31,365 bases of DNA from a virus, in the IMG/VR virus record IMGVR_UViG_3300020478_000038, positions 1 to 31,365 of that record. One strand, 5' to 3'. Each line of letters begins with the position of its first letter. Position 1 is the stretch's first letter. The notes under the pieces are model-generated. The model was not told where the DNA came from and ran no database searches. It saw nothing but the letters and a program-made list of their open reading frames with translations. The position numbers and the translations under genes were made by a program. Shown here piece by piece: positions 3,635-11,316 of the stretch.

Positions 3635-4247
3635 AAGTGAGTGGAAATTGAGTTTTAATTAATTGTTTACAAGCTTCTGCTATATCTCTGTGTTCTTTCT
3701 GAGTACCATTAGCTGTTCTAAGGTCTACATAATGAATCCAAGACCTCAAAGTACCATTCATATAAAGACGTGTTGGAGTACCCATTGGAAGGACTTCTCT
3801 AGCACATTCTTTAGCTATACCAGCAGCTAACATATTCTTATAAAGATTATAAGTCTGTATATAGTTAGAACGTATAACATACTCTAACTGTTCTTTATCT
3901 AATAACCTTGTATCTTCTATACTATTCTGTCTATTCTTAGGATCTTGAAGTCTTAGGTTTGGAGGAGTAGGAAGTTCTAATTCTTCTACACTTGCATACC
4001 GTTGACTAAACTCTTGAAAGCTAAAGGATCTGTGTCTAAGTATCTGAGCACTAATAGACCTAGTAGTATTAATCTCTACACACATATTCACCATCTCAAA
4101 GGGAGACCAGTGTTTATGTTTAATAAGATACTTAATTAGTTTAGAGCTATCTTTATTATCTTGATTAGTAGGGTTGGACACTCTAGCCATATAGGCTATC
4201 AATTCATCACCATCTTTAGTGGAATGAATTAGAGTTACTTTACTCAT
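3600..4247 (-). CDS. thyX: Flavin-dependent thymidylate synthase ThyX
   Basis: 215 aa. The family signature RHR-x7-S is complete at residues 71-81 (R71 H72 R73 ... S81), and the HxSPFE segment (residues 46-51) and the REVLP segment of ThyX are both present. It makes dTMP from dUMP using FAD, NADPH and methylene-tetrahydrofolate, supplying thymidine for phage DNA. ATG at 4247 overlaps the TGA of the 55-aa ORF (ATGA), and its 3' end overlaps talC, giving a three-gene nucleotide and sugar-metabolism cassette downstream of the terminase. Confidence 0.95.
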   Translation of the reverse strand: MSKVTLIHSTKDGDELIAYMARVSNPTNQDNKDSSKLIKYLIKHKHWSPFEMVNMCVEINTTRSISAQILRHRSFSFQEFSQRYASVEELELPTPPNLRLQDPKNRQNSIEDTRLLDKEQLEYVIRSNYIQTYNLYKNMLAAGIAKECAREVLPMGTPTRLYMNGTLRSWIHYVDLRTANGTQKEHRDIAEACKQLIKTQFPLTYEVISGYSYSI

Positions 4248-4411
4248 AAATTAAGTTCTAGTTGAGTTTGAGGTGTATAAAAGGTATCTTCTTTATTCTT
4301 TCTAATCTGACATACATAGGTTGTACCATCAGGTCTTCTATAAGTCATATCAGATTCATGACTATTAATAAGTAGCATCTCTACTATCTTATCTTCCTTA
4401 CCTATATACAT
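4244..4411 (-). CDS. Conserved-looking 55-aa protein upstream of thyX
   Basis: An uninterrupted 56-codon frame from ATG 4411 to a TGA that overlaps the thyX ATG. It encodes a hydrophilic peptide with an [17 protein letters not shown]-type beta stretch in the centre. No motif recognised. There is no clear Shine-Dalgarno sequence. The exact start/stop overlap with thyX and the clean reading frame argue that it is real. It follows a strongly structured leader. Confidence 0.6.
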   Translation of the reverse strand: MYIGKEDKIVEMLLINSHESDMTYRRPDGTTYVCQIRKNKEDTFYTPQTQLELNL

Positions 4412-4464
4412 ATATGATATACGTATTACGTCTTGTTTGGGTGTTGTGTGTAGGTGTTATAAGA

Positions 4465-4486
4465 ATATCGAAACCATGGTCGATAT
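4465..4486 (-). other. Hairpin ATATCG/CGATAT in the terminase-thyX gap
   Basis: A 6-bp stem (4465-4470 with 4481-4486) around a loop that contains CCATGG. It is the second structure after the long hairpin 4493-4534, again a two-structure leader before a small gene. Confidence 0.55.
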
Positions 4487-4492
4487 ATGTAT

Positions 4493-4534
4493 AAGGGGAA
4501 GAGTTGTCTACGAAGTAGGCAATGTCTTCCCCTT
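4493..4534 (-). other. Long hairpin downstream of the large terminase
   Basis: AAGGGGAAGA (4493-4502) pairs perfectly with TCTTCCCCTT (4525-4534). Inside, TTG/CAA and CTAC/GTAG extend the stem to a 3-nt loop. On the minus strand it is followed by an AT-rich stretch but no T-run. It could be an RNase III-type processing site or stabiliser separating terminase from the metabolic cassette. Confidence 0.7.
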
Positions 4535-4549
4535 GAGGGACGAGTCCAC
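4508..4549 (-). CDS. Possible 13-aa leader peptide
   Basis: GGAGGAG (4554-4560) lies 4 nt upstream of a GTG at 4549 that opens 13 codons and stops at the tip of the long hairpin. A ribosome on this frame would unfold the hairpin, so it may be a leader peptide. Very short; supported only by the strong ribosome binding site and its position. Confidence 0.3.
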   Translation of the reverse strand: MDSSLKGKTLPTS

Positions 4550-4575
4550 CCTTCTCCTCCCTGTATAGATGACGA

Positions 4576-4593
4576 ACCTGGCTAAACCCAGGT
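4576..4593 (-). other. Hairpin over the terminase stop codon
   Basis: ACCTGG (4576-4581) and CCAGGT (4588-4593) form a 6-bp stem whose loop contains the TAG of the large terminase. Structure over a stop codon recurs in this phage (compare the early tRNA-like elements). No T-run follows. Confidence 0.6.
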
Positions 4594-6321
4594 AGGGACT
4601 GACTTGTTGTCTTCTAGTAAATTAGCTTGATCTCTTTGGTCTTTATTCATTCCAAAGACAAGATGATTAGCTGAAGCTTGAGGTCTATCTATTGCATCTT
4701 TCATTAAAGATTCCCATTCTTCTCTTTTTCTTGTCTTAATAGCTTCATGAGCAGAGATAGATAGAGCATCTGTAAAGTACTTAACGCCTTGAGCGAGACA
4801 GTCTACTCTATCGTCGTGTTTAACTGCACCTTTCTCTCTACACATTCTAGACATTTGGTAGAAGAGCATGTACATGAGTCTCTTTTCAGGAGCTTCATCT
4901 TTATTAGAATGGTAATCCCACTCTATTACTTTTTTGTCTACTACTAACCTGTGTTGGTTAAGTACAGGTTCAAGTGAGTCTATTATTCTGTCTTCTTTAC
5001 GGACATTAGCTCTTACCTCTTCTATGTCTATACCTAACCCAGTTTGTTGAAGGTGTTTTTTAAATAGTTCAGCAACGATACCGTCACCAAAGTTTGTTTC
5101 AATAACTAGTTTAGTAACTCCATATTTTCTGCATCCTCTGAGTATATCGAGCAAGGTATTATCAGAGTACCCGTCCCTGTATGCACGCATTTCATGCAAG
5201 AATAGGAAGCCGTTTTTTTGAGATATGAATGCTGCGGATGTTTCGTCAGTTCCTCTACCTGAAGGATCGACGCTGCATATTGTTTCTGAGTAATCGGTCC
5301 ATTCTCCTTGGAGTTGCATTGGAGAGTAAAAGTAATCTCCTGGGAGACCGACTGTGGGTAAATCTTTGATAACGTTTTGAGGGTCTGAGCACCAGACGAT
5401 TCGATCGGGAGCAGACTTAGGATTAACACTGGTGACGATAAGGTCAGCCATTTTAAGAGGGAATTTCTCACTATCAGATAAGCTTGTGTCTAATTGGAAC
5501 TGAAGCAAGTAGTTACTCCGTCCCATAGCAGCTTCACGTTCTATGAGATCGTCATTAGAGAATCTATCTGGATCTGTTACGTCCCATTCATCAACACCAT
5601 TATCAAGATCTTCTTGTATTTGAGGTGCTAATAATCCTTCGTATTTAGATAGTTTGTCTTTTCTTGGGTATCTGCTTGGCCAAACGAACGGACGGTAGTT
5701 ACGCTCTGCCAGCTTACGATAAACAGTAAAAGTAGTCTGAGGAGTCCCGAGATAGCAAATACGGCTATCAGTTTTGGGTGTAAGGATACTTTCGGCTTCT
5801 GTGCAAAGTTGAAGAAGTTTTTCACGCATCAACTCCGTCATAGAGTTTCCTGGTACTTCTACGTCGTCTAATACCATGAGGTCTGCACGAGAACCAGTAA
5901 GTTGTCCAGTAATACCAACGCTTTTTACGCTTGGAGCCTGATGAGGAGAACAAGCTACGTCGAAGGAGATACGACTCCACCTTGCCTCGTCGCTTTTTGG
6001 TTGTAGGTGAGATAACCATGGTGTTTCTATGATTAGTTTTTGTAGGAAGATCGACATGTTGTCTGCACGTTCTTTAGATGCAGAGATAATCATGATCTTC
6101 TTTTCTTTGTCTTTGAATAGCGTCCACAACACGAACGCACCTGTAATCCACGATTTACCGACTCCTCGGAAAGCTTGGATTTGTAGACGTTTAGGACCGT
6201 GTTGTAAATAGTCAGCTATAGCGAATTGCGCTCTTGTTGGAGGGGGTAGATCAAGCTGTTCCCATAAAGCGGTCAGAAACAGCTTGAAATCGCCCTGTAG
6301 AGCCTCTAAAGGGTTCTCCAT
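4582..6321 (-). CDS. terL: Terminase large subunit (T7 gp19-like DNA maturase B)
   Basis: 579 aa, close to T7 gp19 (586). ATPase: Walker A FRGVGKSW at residues 51-58, Walker B LMVLDDVE at 148-155, and a YLGTPQT coupling motif near residue 205. The RNase H-like nuclease carries acidic residues in CSVDPSGRG (near 350), VIETNFGDG (near 410) and HDDRVD (near 505). It drives DNA into the prohead and cuts the concatemer. The small subunit is three genes upstream, separated by an HNH gene and a 352-aa protein, whereas T7 has only one small gene there. It ends under a hairpin at 4576-4593. Confidence 0.97.
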   Translation of the reverse strand: MENPLEALQGDFKLFLTALWEQLDLPPPTRAQFAIADYLQHGPKRLQIQAFRGVGKSWITGAFVLWTLFKDKEKKIMIISASKERADNMSIFLQKLIIETPWLSHLQPKSDEARWSRISFDVACSPHQAPSVKSVGITGQLTGSRADLMVLDDVEVPGNSMTELMREKLLQLCTEAESILTPKTDSRICYLGTPQTTFTVYRKLAERNYRPFVWPSRYPRKDKLSKYEGLLAPQIQEDLDNGVDEWDVTDPDRFSNDDLIEREAAMGRSNYLLQFQLDTSLSDSEKFPLKMADLIVTSVNPKSAPDRIVWCSDPQNVIKDLPTVGLPGDYFYSPMQLQGEWTDYSETICSVDPSGRGTDETSAAFISQKNGFLFLHEMRAYRDGYSDNTLLDILRGCRKYGVTKLVIETNFGDGIVAELFKKHLQQTGLGIDIEEVRANVRKEDRIIDSLEPVLNQHRLVVDKKVIEWDYHSNKDEAPEKRLMYMLFYQMSRMCREKGAVKHDDRVDCLAQGVKYFTDALSISAHEAIKTRKREEWESLMKDAIDRPQASANHLVFGMNKDQRDQANLLEDNKSVPTWV

Positions 6322-6331
6322 GTATGTTTAA

Positions 6332-7390
6332 TCATTTAACTATTTTCTTGCGCCTTATATAGGCTTCTATATAGTCATCCCAATTCAGGATTGATCCTTT
6401 TTTAATTAAGACACTATCTGGTAAGTCATTTCTAAATCCCCTACTAAAGTTACCTTTTTCTTTAATAGTGCTCTTACCAATCTCACCAGTAATATTTTCA
6501 GCTATATCAAAACCTTTATTAGCTAATGATTTTAGATGTCCTACTGTTAAACCACTTTTTTTAATCTGATCAACCTTGTAGGCATGTCTAACTTTCATAT
6601 CTTTTAAAATATCATCTATACTGCTACCCACTCCTTTTCGATTAGCAGCATCAGTTATAGCTTGCTTATCAGTAATCCATGGATGCTCTCTATTAGCTCT
6701 GGTCTTAGCGTATTTCGTTTTTTTTTTATCAGAAACTAATTTCAAAGACATAGGTTGTCCAGCTTTCATATTAGTCTTTGGTAAATAAGCCTCACCATTA
6801 ATATAAAATCTGGGATAATTCTTTAAATCAAAGTTAGGATTAGTATGTTTAAAAGTATATGCTTTTCGCATGTATATATCAGCTGCTTGTTTAAACTCTT
6901 TAGGTACTCTTGCAAGTGTAGTTATTTTGCTAGAAGGATACGAATCAGCATATACTTTCTGAGCTGGAATATTGGAATAAAAGTTTTTAAGAACTGTATT
7001 TTTAGTTTTTACAAAAGGACTTCCAAAAGCCTTTCTGTTCTTTAGAAAAACTGCTGTTGCAAATGCTAAAGCTCTTGGATCAAACCCTCTTCCGTTTGCC
7101 TTACCATCAAAGGGGTTTGAATCGATATATTTAGTTAATTGAGCACCATTATTTGCTAAATAGCTGATCCCATTTCCAAGGTGTTTTTCTACATCAATAA
7201 AGTCAGCAAAATCAGAATATCCATTTACTAATTGACCAAACTTTGAGTTTCCGTTCTGTTCTTTTATCTGTTGTATTGCTTGATCTGATTTATCAAAGAA
7301 ACCATTTACTTGTTTAATTACTGGTGCATTACTTATGGTTTGCTGGAGTAGATCTATTTCCTCCTCGAAGTAATAAGGACGTTCTTGCAT
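6332..7390 (-). CDS. Unrecognised 352-aa protein between HNH and terminase genes
   Basis: A full-length frame with ATG at 7390, directly abutting the T-run of the terminator before it; no Shine-Dalgarno sequence is visible. The protein is basic and very rich in Lys and Asn. The middle (residues about 90-215) has several Tyr/Phe-rich segments. The C-terminal part (about 225-352) starts with a KYAKTRANREHPWIT stretch and then helical, Lys-rich sequence. I recognise no family. The unusually AT-rich coding and position next to an HNH gene suggest recent acquisition, perhaps a DNA-binding or virion-associated protein. Confidence 0.8.
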   Translation of the reverse strand: MQERPYYFEEEIDLLQQTISNAPVIKQVNGFFDKSDQAIQQIKEQNGNSKFGQLVNGYSDFADFIDVEKHLGNGISYLANNGAQLTKYIDSNPFDGKANGRGFDPRALAFATAVFLKNRKAFGSPFVKTKNTVLKNFYSNIPAQKVYADSYPSSKITTLARVPKEFKQAADIYMRKAYTFKHTNPNFDLKNYPRFYINGEAYLPKTNMKAGQPMSLKLVSDKKKTKYAKTRANREHPWITDKQAITDAANRKGVGSSIDDILKDMKVRHAYKVDQIKKSGLTVGHLKSLANKGFDIAENITGEIGKSTIKEKGNFSRGFRNDLPDSVLIKKGSILNWDDYIEAYIRRKKIVK

Positions 7391-7416
7391 AAAAAAAGCC
7401 GCCCTTGCGGACGGCT
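7391..7416 (-). terminator. Rho-independent terminator after the HNH gene
   Basis: Minus strand AGCCGTCC/GGGCGGCT, 8 bp with one G-U and a GCAA tetraloop, followed by seven T. The T-run touches the ATG of the 352-aa gene, so that gene and the large terminase need read-through or their own promoter. Confidence 0.85.
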
Positions 7417-7438
7417 GTGAGATATTGCTTTGTGGGTG

Positions 7439-7768
7439 TTAGTTGATGTGACTAATAATTAGTCGTTCTCTCAGAGGGTTATGTCCATATGTTTGACGCA
7501 TCCATCTGAGCCAATGACTGCTACCTTTCCCTTGATTGCACTTCTTGCAGGCGGGTACCAAATTACTTGTAAGATTCTCTCCACCGTTTGTTTTAGGTTT
7601 GACATGATCGAGTGTAAGTTCATTAATTTCATAGTTATTACCGCAATAAACACATGTACAATTGAAGTGCTCTTTAATAGCTCTTCTCCAGAGCCGCTTA
7701 GCGTCTGAATTTGTCATGGTTATTAGGTTGTATAGATAGTGTTTAGGGGTTGGTAGAAGTGGGGTCAT
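7439..7768 (-). CDS. HNH endonuclease
   Basis: 109 aa. Zinc-binding cysteine pairs CVYC (C39/C42) and CKKC (C74/C77) flank the HNH core with LTLDH (D54 H55), N62-GG and the conserved NLVPAC segment. The ATG at 7768 overlaps the TGA of the upstream gene. A second Met at residue 18 is an alternative start. HNH proteins next to terminase genes often assist packaging-site cleavage in other phages; free-standing homing endonucleases are the other option. The gene is followed at once by its own terminator, which makes it look like a self-contained cassette inserted between the two terminase subunits. Confidence 0.92.
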   Translation of the reverse strand: MTPLLPTPKHYLYNLITMTNSDAKRLWRRAIKEHFNCTCVYCGNNYEINELTLDHVKPKTNGGENLTSNLVPACKKCNQGKGSSHWLRWMRQTYGHNPLRERLIISHIN

Positions 7769-8019
7769 CTATTAGTTTTGAGTCTGCTACGTCTATTAGT
7801 TGAAGGTTTTTGTAAAGTTGCGTCTTTAGCTTTTCTGCTACTTTCTTTACCTTTCTTATGAGCGACATCTAAGCCGTCACCATTGCCATAGGTTTTTTTC
7901 CTTCTATTAATCGCATTAGCATTGACTCTTAACTCTAGACCTTTCTTTGTTTTGTTGTATGCCTTTTGTTGATTTTTATAATTGCCATTGGCATATTTGG
8001 CTCCGCTACCTTTTACCAT
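7765..8019 (-). CDS. Small very basic protein, 84 aa
   Basis: The start overlaps the 3' end of the small terminase gene by 14 bp, and its TGA overlaps the HNH ATG. The protein is highly basic (Lys, Arg, Asn), begins with a VKGSGAKYANGNYKN-type segment and has little hydrophobic content, so it is likely nucleic-acid binding and partly disordered. I recall similar proteins beside the small terminase in marine T7-like cyanophages, function unassigned. A packaging accessory or virion DNA-binding role is inference from neighbours. Confidence 0.75.
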   Translation of the reverse strand: MVKGSGAKYANGNYKNQQKAYNKTKKGLELRVNANAINRRKKTYGNGDGLDVAHKKGKESSRKAKDATLQKPSTNRRSRLKTNR

Positions 8020-8248
8020 AAAGTCTTTGTTGTACGAGTTCGGGATCTACCTTTGGCATAACAGCTGCAAGTTTGGCGAGTGGACTACCTTCAATTGCTA
8101 CACCGCTAATATCGTTTGTTTTAAGCCAATCACAGGCTGCCTTGAGATCTTGAGTAGAAGCTTCGCCACTTTTGACTCGCTTTAGAAACTCAGTTGTAAC
8201 AAGGTTATGTAGTTCGTTAAATTGGTCTTCAGTGGCTCGTTTCTTCAT
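8006..8248 (-). CDS. terS: Terminase small subunit (T7 gp18 position)
   Basis: 80 aa, near the length of T7 gp18 (89). The sequence has an N-terminal helix-rich part and a SGEASTQDLKAACDWLKTNDISG segment (about residues 29-51) typical of cyanophage small terminases, which recognise viral DNA and recruit the large subunit. It starts with ATG at 8248 overlapping the TGA of the 55-aa ORF. The large terminase is 1.7 kb downstream, separated by three genes. Confidence 0.8.
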   Translation of the reverse strand: MKKRATEDQFNELHNLVTTEFLKRVKSGEASTQDLKAACDWLKTNDISGVAIEGSPLAKLAAVMPKVDPELVQQRLYGKR

Positions 8249-8412
8249 TCGTCTTTCATACCTGGGAATAGATTTCGTTTGACAATCTCTACTGCTTTAT
8301 CGTCAATAGTATTATCTGTTGTATTTGCATAAGCTTCGAGAAGCTGAATGATCAAATTCTTCACTGCAGTAGTGGAGAGAAAGGTCATTAGGATGGGTTT
8401 GATGATGATCAT
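8245..8412 (-). CDS. 55-aa membrane-associated small protein
   Basis: ATG at 8412 overlaps the TGA of the upstream 60-aa gene, and its own TGA overlaps the small terminase ATG. The first 25 residues are hydrophobic (MIIIKPILMTFLST...), followed by an amphipathic C-terminal half with TTDNTIDDKAVEIVKR. Small proteins with this design occur in cyanophage lysis/packaging blocks. In T7 the gene just before gp18 is the holin 17.5, so a holin-like role is possible but unproven. Confidence 0.7.
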   Translation of the reverse strand: MIIIKPILMTFLSTTAVKNLIIQLLEAYANTTDNTIDDKAVEIVKRNLFPGMKDE

Positions 8413-8591
8413 TTGTTTAGAGAGTTTGGTATCTGTAGTGGTGATTTTTGTAAGTCCTCAATTAATTGTTTTTTCTCTTGTAGCTGCTCTATTACTTGAC
8501 CAGTAGGTGAGTTTCTAAATTCGTTTACCTTATGGATACCGAATGAAGCACCTGCAATAACAAGGACAAAGAGTGCAATTCTAACTTTCAT
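8409..8591 (-). CDS. 60-aa membrane-anchored protein (spanin-like candidate)
   Basis: An N-terminal transmembrane segment (residues 4-19, RIALFVLVIAGASFGI) is followed by a charged, glutamine-rich helical tail. This layout resembles small inner-membrane spanins (Rz-like), but at 60 aa it is shorter than usual. The ATG at 8591 overlaps the end of the 33-aa ORF by 11 bp. Assignment to lysis is inferred from topology and the place between fibre and terminase genes. Confidence 0.65.
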   Translation of the reverse strand: MKVRIALFVLVIAGASFGIHKVNEFRNSPTGQVIEQLQEKKQLIEDLQKSPLQIPNSLNK

Positions 8592-8682
8592 CTGTCTTTA
8601 CTGTTTTCTTAGTAGACTTTTTCTTTTTAGATTTGGCTTTCTCTTCTACTTCTTTTTGCCATTGATCACTTAATGTACTCAT
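8581..8682 (-). CDS. 33-aa lysine-rich protein
   Basis: ATG at 8682 overlaps the TGA of the upstream exported protein (ATGA). The C-terminal two thirds are mostly Lys, Ser and Thr. No hydrophobic segment. The chain of start/stop overlaps on both sides is the main evidence that it is translated. Function unknown. Confidence 0.5.
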   Translation of the reverse strand: MSTLSDQWQKEVEEKAKSKKKKSTKKTVKTDES

Positions 8683-9350
8683 TTTTTATCAGTGGGTTGT
8701 TTTTGATTTGCTAATACGGCTATAGGTACTACGTCACTACACAAAGATTCAAACCTTGATTTAGGTCTTATGGTGAAACCTCTTTGCATAAAGCGTGTGC
8801 AGTTATCGATACGAACTAATTCGTAATCAAGCCTTTCTTTTTCGAGTTGCTTTTCAGCAATTGCCTTACATATTTCTACGGAACGACCATCTAAAGGAAT
8901 CATGAAAGATAGTTGTACTCCCCAGTTCTGTGTCATGCTGTATGACTCTGGATCGTACGGTCTACCTTCAGTTCCTAAGTAATAGGGAGAGAGGCTCATA
9001 ACTGATCCGTTACAAACCACTCCACCTCCATATTGTTGTCGTGAAACTCCAGAATTATTCTGAAATTGCACAGCTTGATTAGTTACATTTCCTGTTGCAG
9101 CAGCTGAAGTTTGAGGGTTTAAAACCGTGTTACCATCTTCAGCTCTGACTGGTACTCCTATTGAGAGAAGACCGATAAGGAAGTAGTAGTAGAGGTTGTA
9201 TCTATTGTTCTGTTGATGTCTGTTACTTCGATTATTCCTGCAGCTCTTTGGACTATTTCTAGCTGAAAGTTCTGACCTGGAGTTGTTATGTCGAAGTTTG
9301 TTGCATGATCGTTTATGTGTCCTGAAGGCGTGATGTTGTGTCCAGTCCAA
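8679..9350 (-). CDS. Exported protein with unclear start
   Basis: The conserved-looking part begins with a hydrophobic signal (YYYFLIGLLSIGVPVRA, about residues 54-70 of the open frame) and a probable cleavage site before EDGN. A soluble C-terminal domain with five or more cysteines follows. The only canonical start before the signal is the ATG at 9350, which would add about 50 odd basic residues. Those residues are encoded over the real 118-aa gene in another frame. No ATG, GTG, TTG or CTG lies between. A -1 frameshift from the upstream gene, a rare start codon or a sequence error could explain this. Function unknown; probably envelope or virion-associated. Confidence 0.6.
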   Translation of the reverse strand: MDWTQHHAFRTHKRSCNKLRHNNSRSELSARNSPKSCRNNRSNRHQQNNRYNLYYYFLIGLLSIGVPVRAEDGNTVLNPQTSAAATGNVTNQAVQFQNNSGVSRQQYGGGVVCNGSVMSLSPYYLGTEGRPYDPESYSMTQNWGVQLSFMIPLDGRSVEICKAIAEKQLEKERLDYELVRIDNCTRFMQRGFTIRPKSRFESLCSDVVPIAVLANQKQPTDKK

Positions 9351-9514
9351 CTGGAATAATCTCCTCCGTAAACGTTTGTTTGAATTGTCTCTACAATTTG
9401 TTGAGTGGAATTGGTGGTTGAGTTCATAGAACCCTGGGTGAAGGCGGGTGTTACAGTATTTGCTCTAACTGCAGTTGGAACTAGCAAGAATAGAGCTAGT
9501 AAATACTTTTTCAT
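9158..9514 (-). CDS. Exported small protein, 118 aa
   Basis: A clear signal peptide is followed by a Thr/Ser/Asn-rich mature part: MKKYLLALFLLVPTAVRA, with cleavage expected after residue 18. It contains a WTGHNITPSG turn and an EVTDINRTI stretch. The ATG at 9514 overlaps the TGA of the holin-like gene. The last 190 bp are shared with the frame of the next exported protein. The two have similar signal sequences and may act together at the cell envelope, for example in lysis or superinfection exclusion; that is inference. Confidence 0.75.
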   Translation of the reverse strand: MKKYLLALFLLVPTAVRANTVTPAFTQGSMNSTTNSTQQIVETIQTNVYGGDYSSWTGHNITPSGHINDHATNFDITTPGQNFQLEIVQRAAGIIEVTDINRTIDTTSTTTSLSVFSQ

Positions 9515-9819
9515 GCGTCTTCTTTCTTTTTAACCATGGGACAATTTACAGGACTATTTTTACCACCATTCTTATTACCAGTGGTCAAGCCAAATGTTGC
9601 TAAGGCTCCCGTAAAGACCGAAGCAACGAACGTGATATCCGAGTTACCTGACTTCTTAACCATAGGTATTTCTACGTAATTAAGAGTGATTATAAAACCA
9701 GACCAAACTACAACTCCTAGACGTACAAAAGTTCCTAAGATTTGAATTTGTTCTTCTTTATCGTCAATACCTTCTTTTAATTTATGAAGAAGGTTCTTCG
9801 GTTTCTCCTTTGTTTCCAT
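9511..9819 (-). CDS. Two-span membrane protein, holin-like candidate
   Basis: 102 aa with a charged N-terminus, two hydrophobic segments (about 31-49 and 62-80) and a lysine-rich C-terminal tail. This is the topology and size of class II holins, and the gene is in the fibre-to-terminase interval where T7 has holin 17.5. No endolysin is recognisable next to it. The start lies within the 3' end of the 161-aa gene (38-bp overlap). The 55-aa protein at 8245 is a competing holin candidate. Confidence 0.65.
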   Translation of the reverse strand: METKEKPKNLLHKLKEGIDDKEEQIQILGTFVRLGVVVWSGFIITLNYVEIPMVKKSGNSDITFVASVFTGALATFGLTTGNKNGGKNSPVNCPMVKKKEDA

Positions 9820-10267
9820 TCAATTTCTTTTGTATTCGTTTAGCAATCTGCATAATGATAGGTTTCATTACTTTAACAGTTTGCTTAAATAACGAAGTTA
9901 CAGTAAGGGTGGCTATAACGCTCACTGACGCTGTAGTTCCTGCAGTCACGAGTATTTCTTCTTTGGGAACTGGAAACGTCAGGTCAGTGAATGGTATATC
10001 TATACGTTTAACTTCAGCAGCTTCTTGTTTAGGTTTAGGTGGTTTACCTTCCTGTTTTCTTTCAAGCTCCTCTTCCATTAACTCTTCAAACTCTGGTGTG
10101 ATAACACCTACAGGAGGTGCTAATACACTAGGAGCTATAACTAATGGGTCATAGCTAGGAAGGTCAGCTGTAGGTTGTTCTAGGGTAGGTATAGGAATAT
10201 CTACAGCACCTGGGATGGTCAGTGCATCAGGTAGAGTTATAGAAGGGAGGAGTGGTTCATCTCCCAT
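9782..10267 (-). CDS. Proline-rich membrane protein, 161 aa
   Basis: Residues 1-58 are proline-rich with many PxxP-like spacings. Then come an acidic stretch EFEELMEEELER, a Pro/Lys segment, one transmembrane helix (about 105-127) and a basic C-terminal tail. The layout suggests an extended periplasmic or cytoplasmic arm anchored in the inner membrane. It is between the halogenase-like gene and the holin-like gene. I do not recognise a family; a lysis accessory or envelope role is possible. Confidence 0.7.
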   Translation of the reverse strand: MGDEPLLPSITLPDALTIPGAVDIPIPTLEQPTADLPSYDPLVIAPSVLAPPVGVITPEFEELMEEELERKQEGKPPKPKQEAAEVKRIDIPFTDLTFPVPKEEILVTAGTTASVSVIATLTVTSLFKQTVKVMKPIIMQIAKRIQKKLNGNKGETEEPSS

Positions 10268-10272
10268 ATTTA

Positions 10273-11316
10273 TTAAGTATTATTTTCCCATATTTCAAAA
10301 CTTTTATGATGCCATTGTCCGTACAGTTCTCCTTTTTTTGGAGCTTTAATAGGTGTAAATGGTAATGTTTCCACGTGAGACCAAAACCTACTATTAAATT
10401 TAGATCCAGTTTTATAGTGCCATAATATGAAATTTTGGATTGTATCTACTTCTCGGTGCAGTCGTTTCACACATTCAGTAATTGGTAAGTTATTTAAAAA
10501 TCTTTCAAAACCAACTCTTGCAATATATTGATATAGACCTGTAGCTGTAGCCTCAAGTGGTTCAACAAATGCACATTGATTACCATTTAATAAGGTACGT
10601 TCTCCAACAAATGGGTTATAAGAACAGTAGTTATCAAACTTCATCTTGTGCTCTATTTCTTCCACTCCAAATCGTTCTTGAAAGTCTTTAGTTGCTTCTT
10701 CTAATGATGTTAATTCATGATTATATAAATAACCAAGACTTAATTTATCCTCAGTAGGAACAACAAAAGTCCATCCATTAGGGGTTGCTTGAGCTTCAGT
10801 CCATATCAAGTCTCTTTTGGGTAGGCTTGCAAGTAATACTGAATTAATAGGGTTGATGAGTTTCTTTATATTTTGGTTGTCAATAGCTTTTCTACCACGA
10901 CAATCAATAATGAAATCAGCATCTATTTCTTTTTCTGGATCTTTTATTTCTTGTTCTATAACATTAAATTTTCCAGATGATAAGACAAGTTCAGATAATT
11001 TCTTAGGGGTATAGTGAATAGATACATTGTGCATTGAGTAGAAATCATGAAAAAATTCATCTTTCTTTGTTCCCCAATTTTTATATAAAATACCTGTCTT
11101 TAGTGTTGCACCAATATTATTGTCGTACCACGTACAGCCTAAGCCGTCAGATATTAATCCTGCTATAACAGTTATAGTACCTTGACCAACTCTTTCGATT
11201 GGGTGATGATCGGAGTCATGATATAAGTCAATTTCTATATCTGGTCTATATAAATGATAATGCAAAGCTGTTACACAGCCTGCATTACCTGCACCAACAA
11301 TGGCTAGTCGTTTCAT
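10273..11316 (-). CDS. Flavin-dependent (tryptophan-type) halogenase-like enzyme
   Basis: 347 aa. The N-terminal FAD fold has VGAGNAG (residues 7-13); a VGQGT segment (43-47) corresponds to the family's VGE-T-P loop. The catalytic lysine appears conserved as K73 in ATLKTG. GWTFVVP (181-187) stands where PrnA-type enzymes have GWxWxIP, with Phe and Val replacing Trp and Ile. EPLEATATG (252-260) matches the EPLEST stretch. It is much shorter than the classical ~530-aa enzymes. Homologues occur in marine phages; the substrate is unknown. The gene sits right after the fibre genes and overlaps the 45-aa ORF (ATGA), so it may modify a fibre or small molecule. Confidence 0.8.
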   Translation of the reverse strand: MKRLAIVGAGNAGCVTALHYHLYRPDIEIDLYHDSDHHPIERVGQGTITVIAGLISDGLGCTWYDNNIGATLKTGILYKNWGTKKDEFFHDFYSMHNVSIHYTPKKLSELVLSSGKFNVIEQEIKDPEKEIDADFIIDCRGRKAIDNQNIKKLINPINSVLLASLPKRDLIWTEAQATPNGWTFVVPTEDKLSLGYLYNHELTSLEEATKDFQERFGVEEIEHKMKFDNYCSYNPFVGERTLLNGNQCAFVEPLEATATGLYQYIARVGFERFLNNLPITECVKRLHREVDTIQNFILWHYKTGSKFNSRFWSHVETLPFTPIKAPKKGELYGQWHHKSFEIWENNT

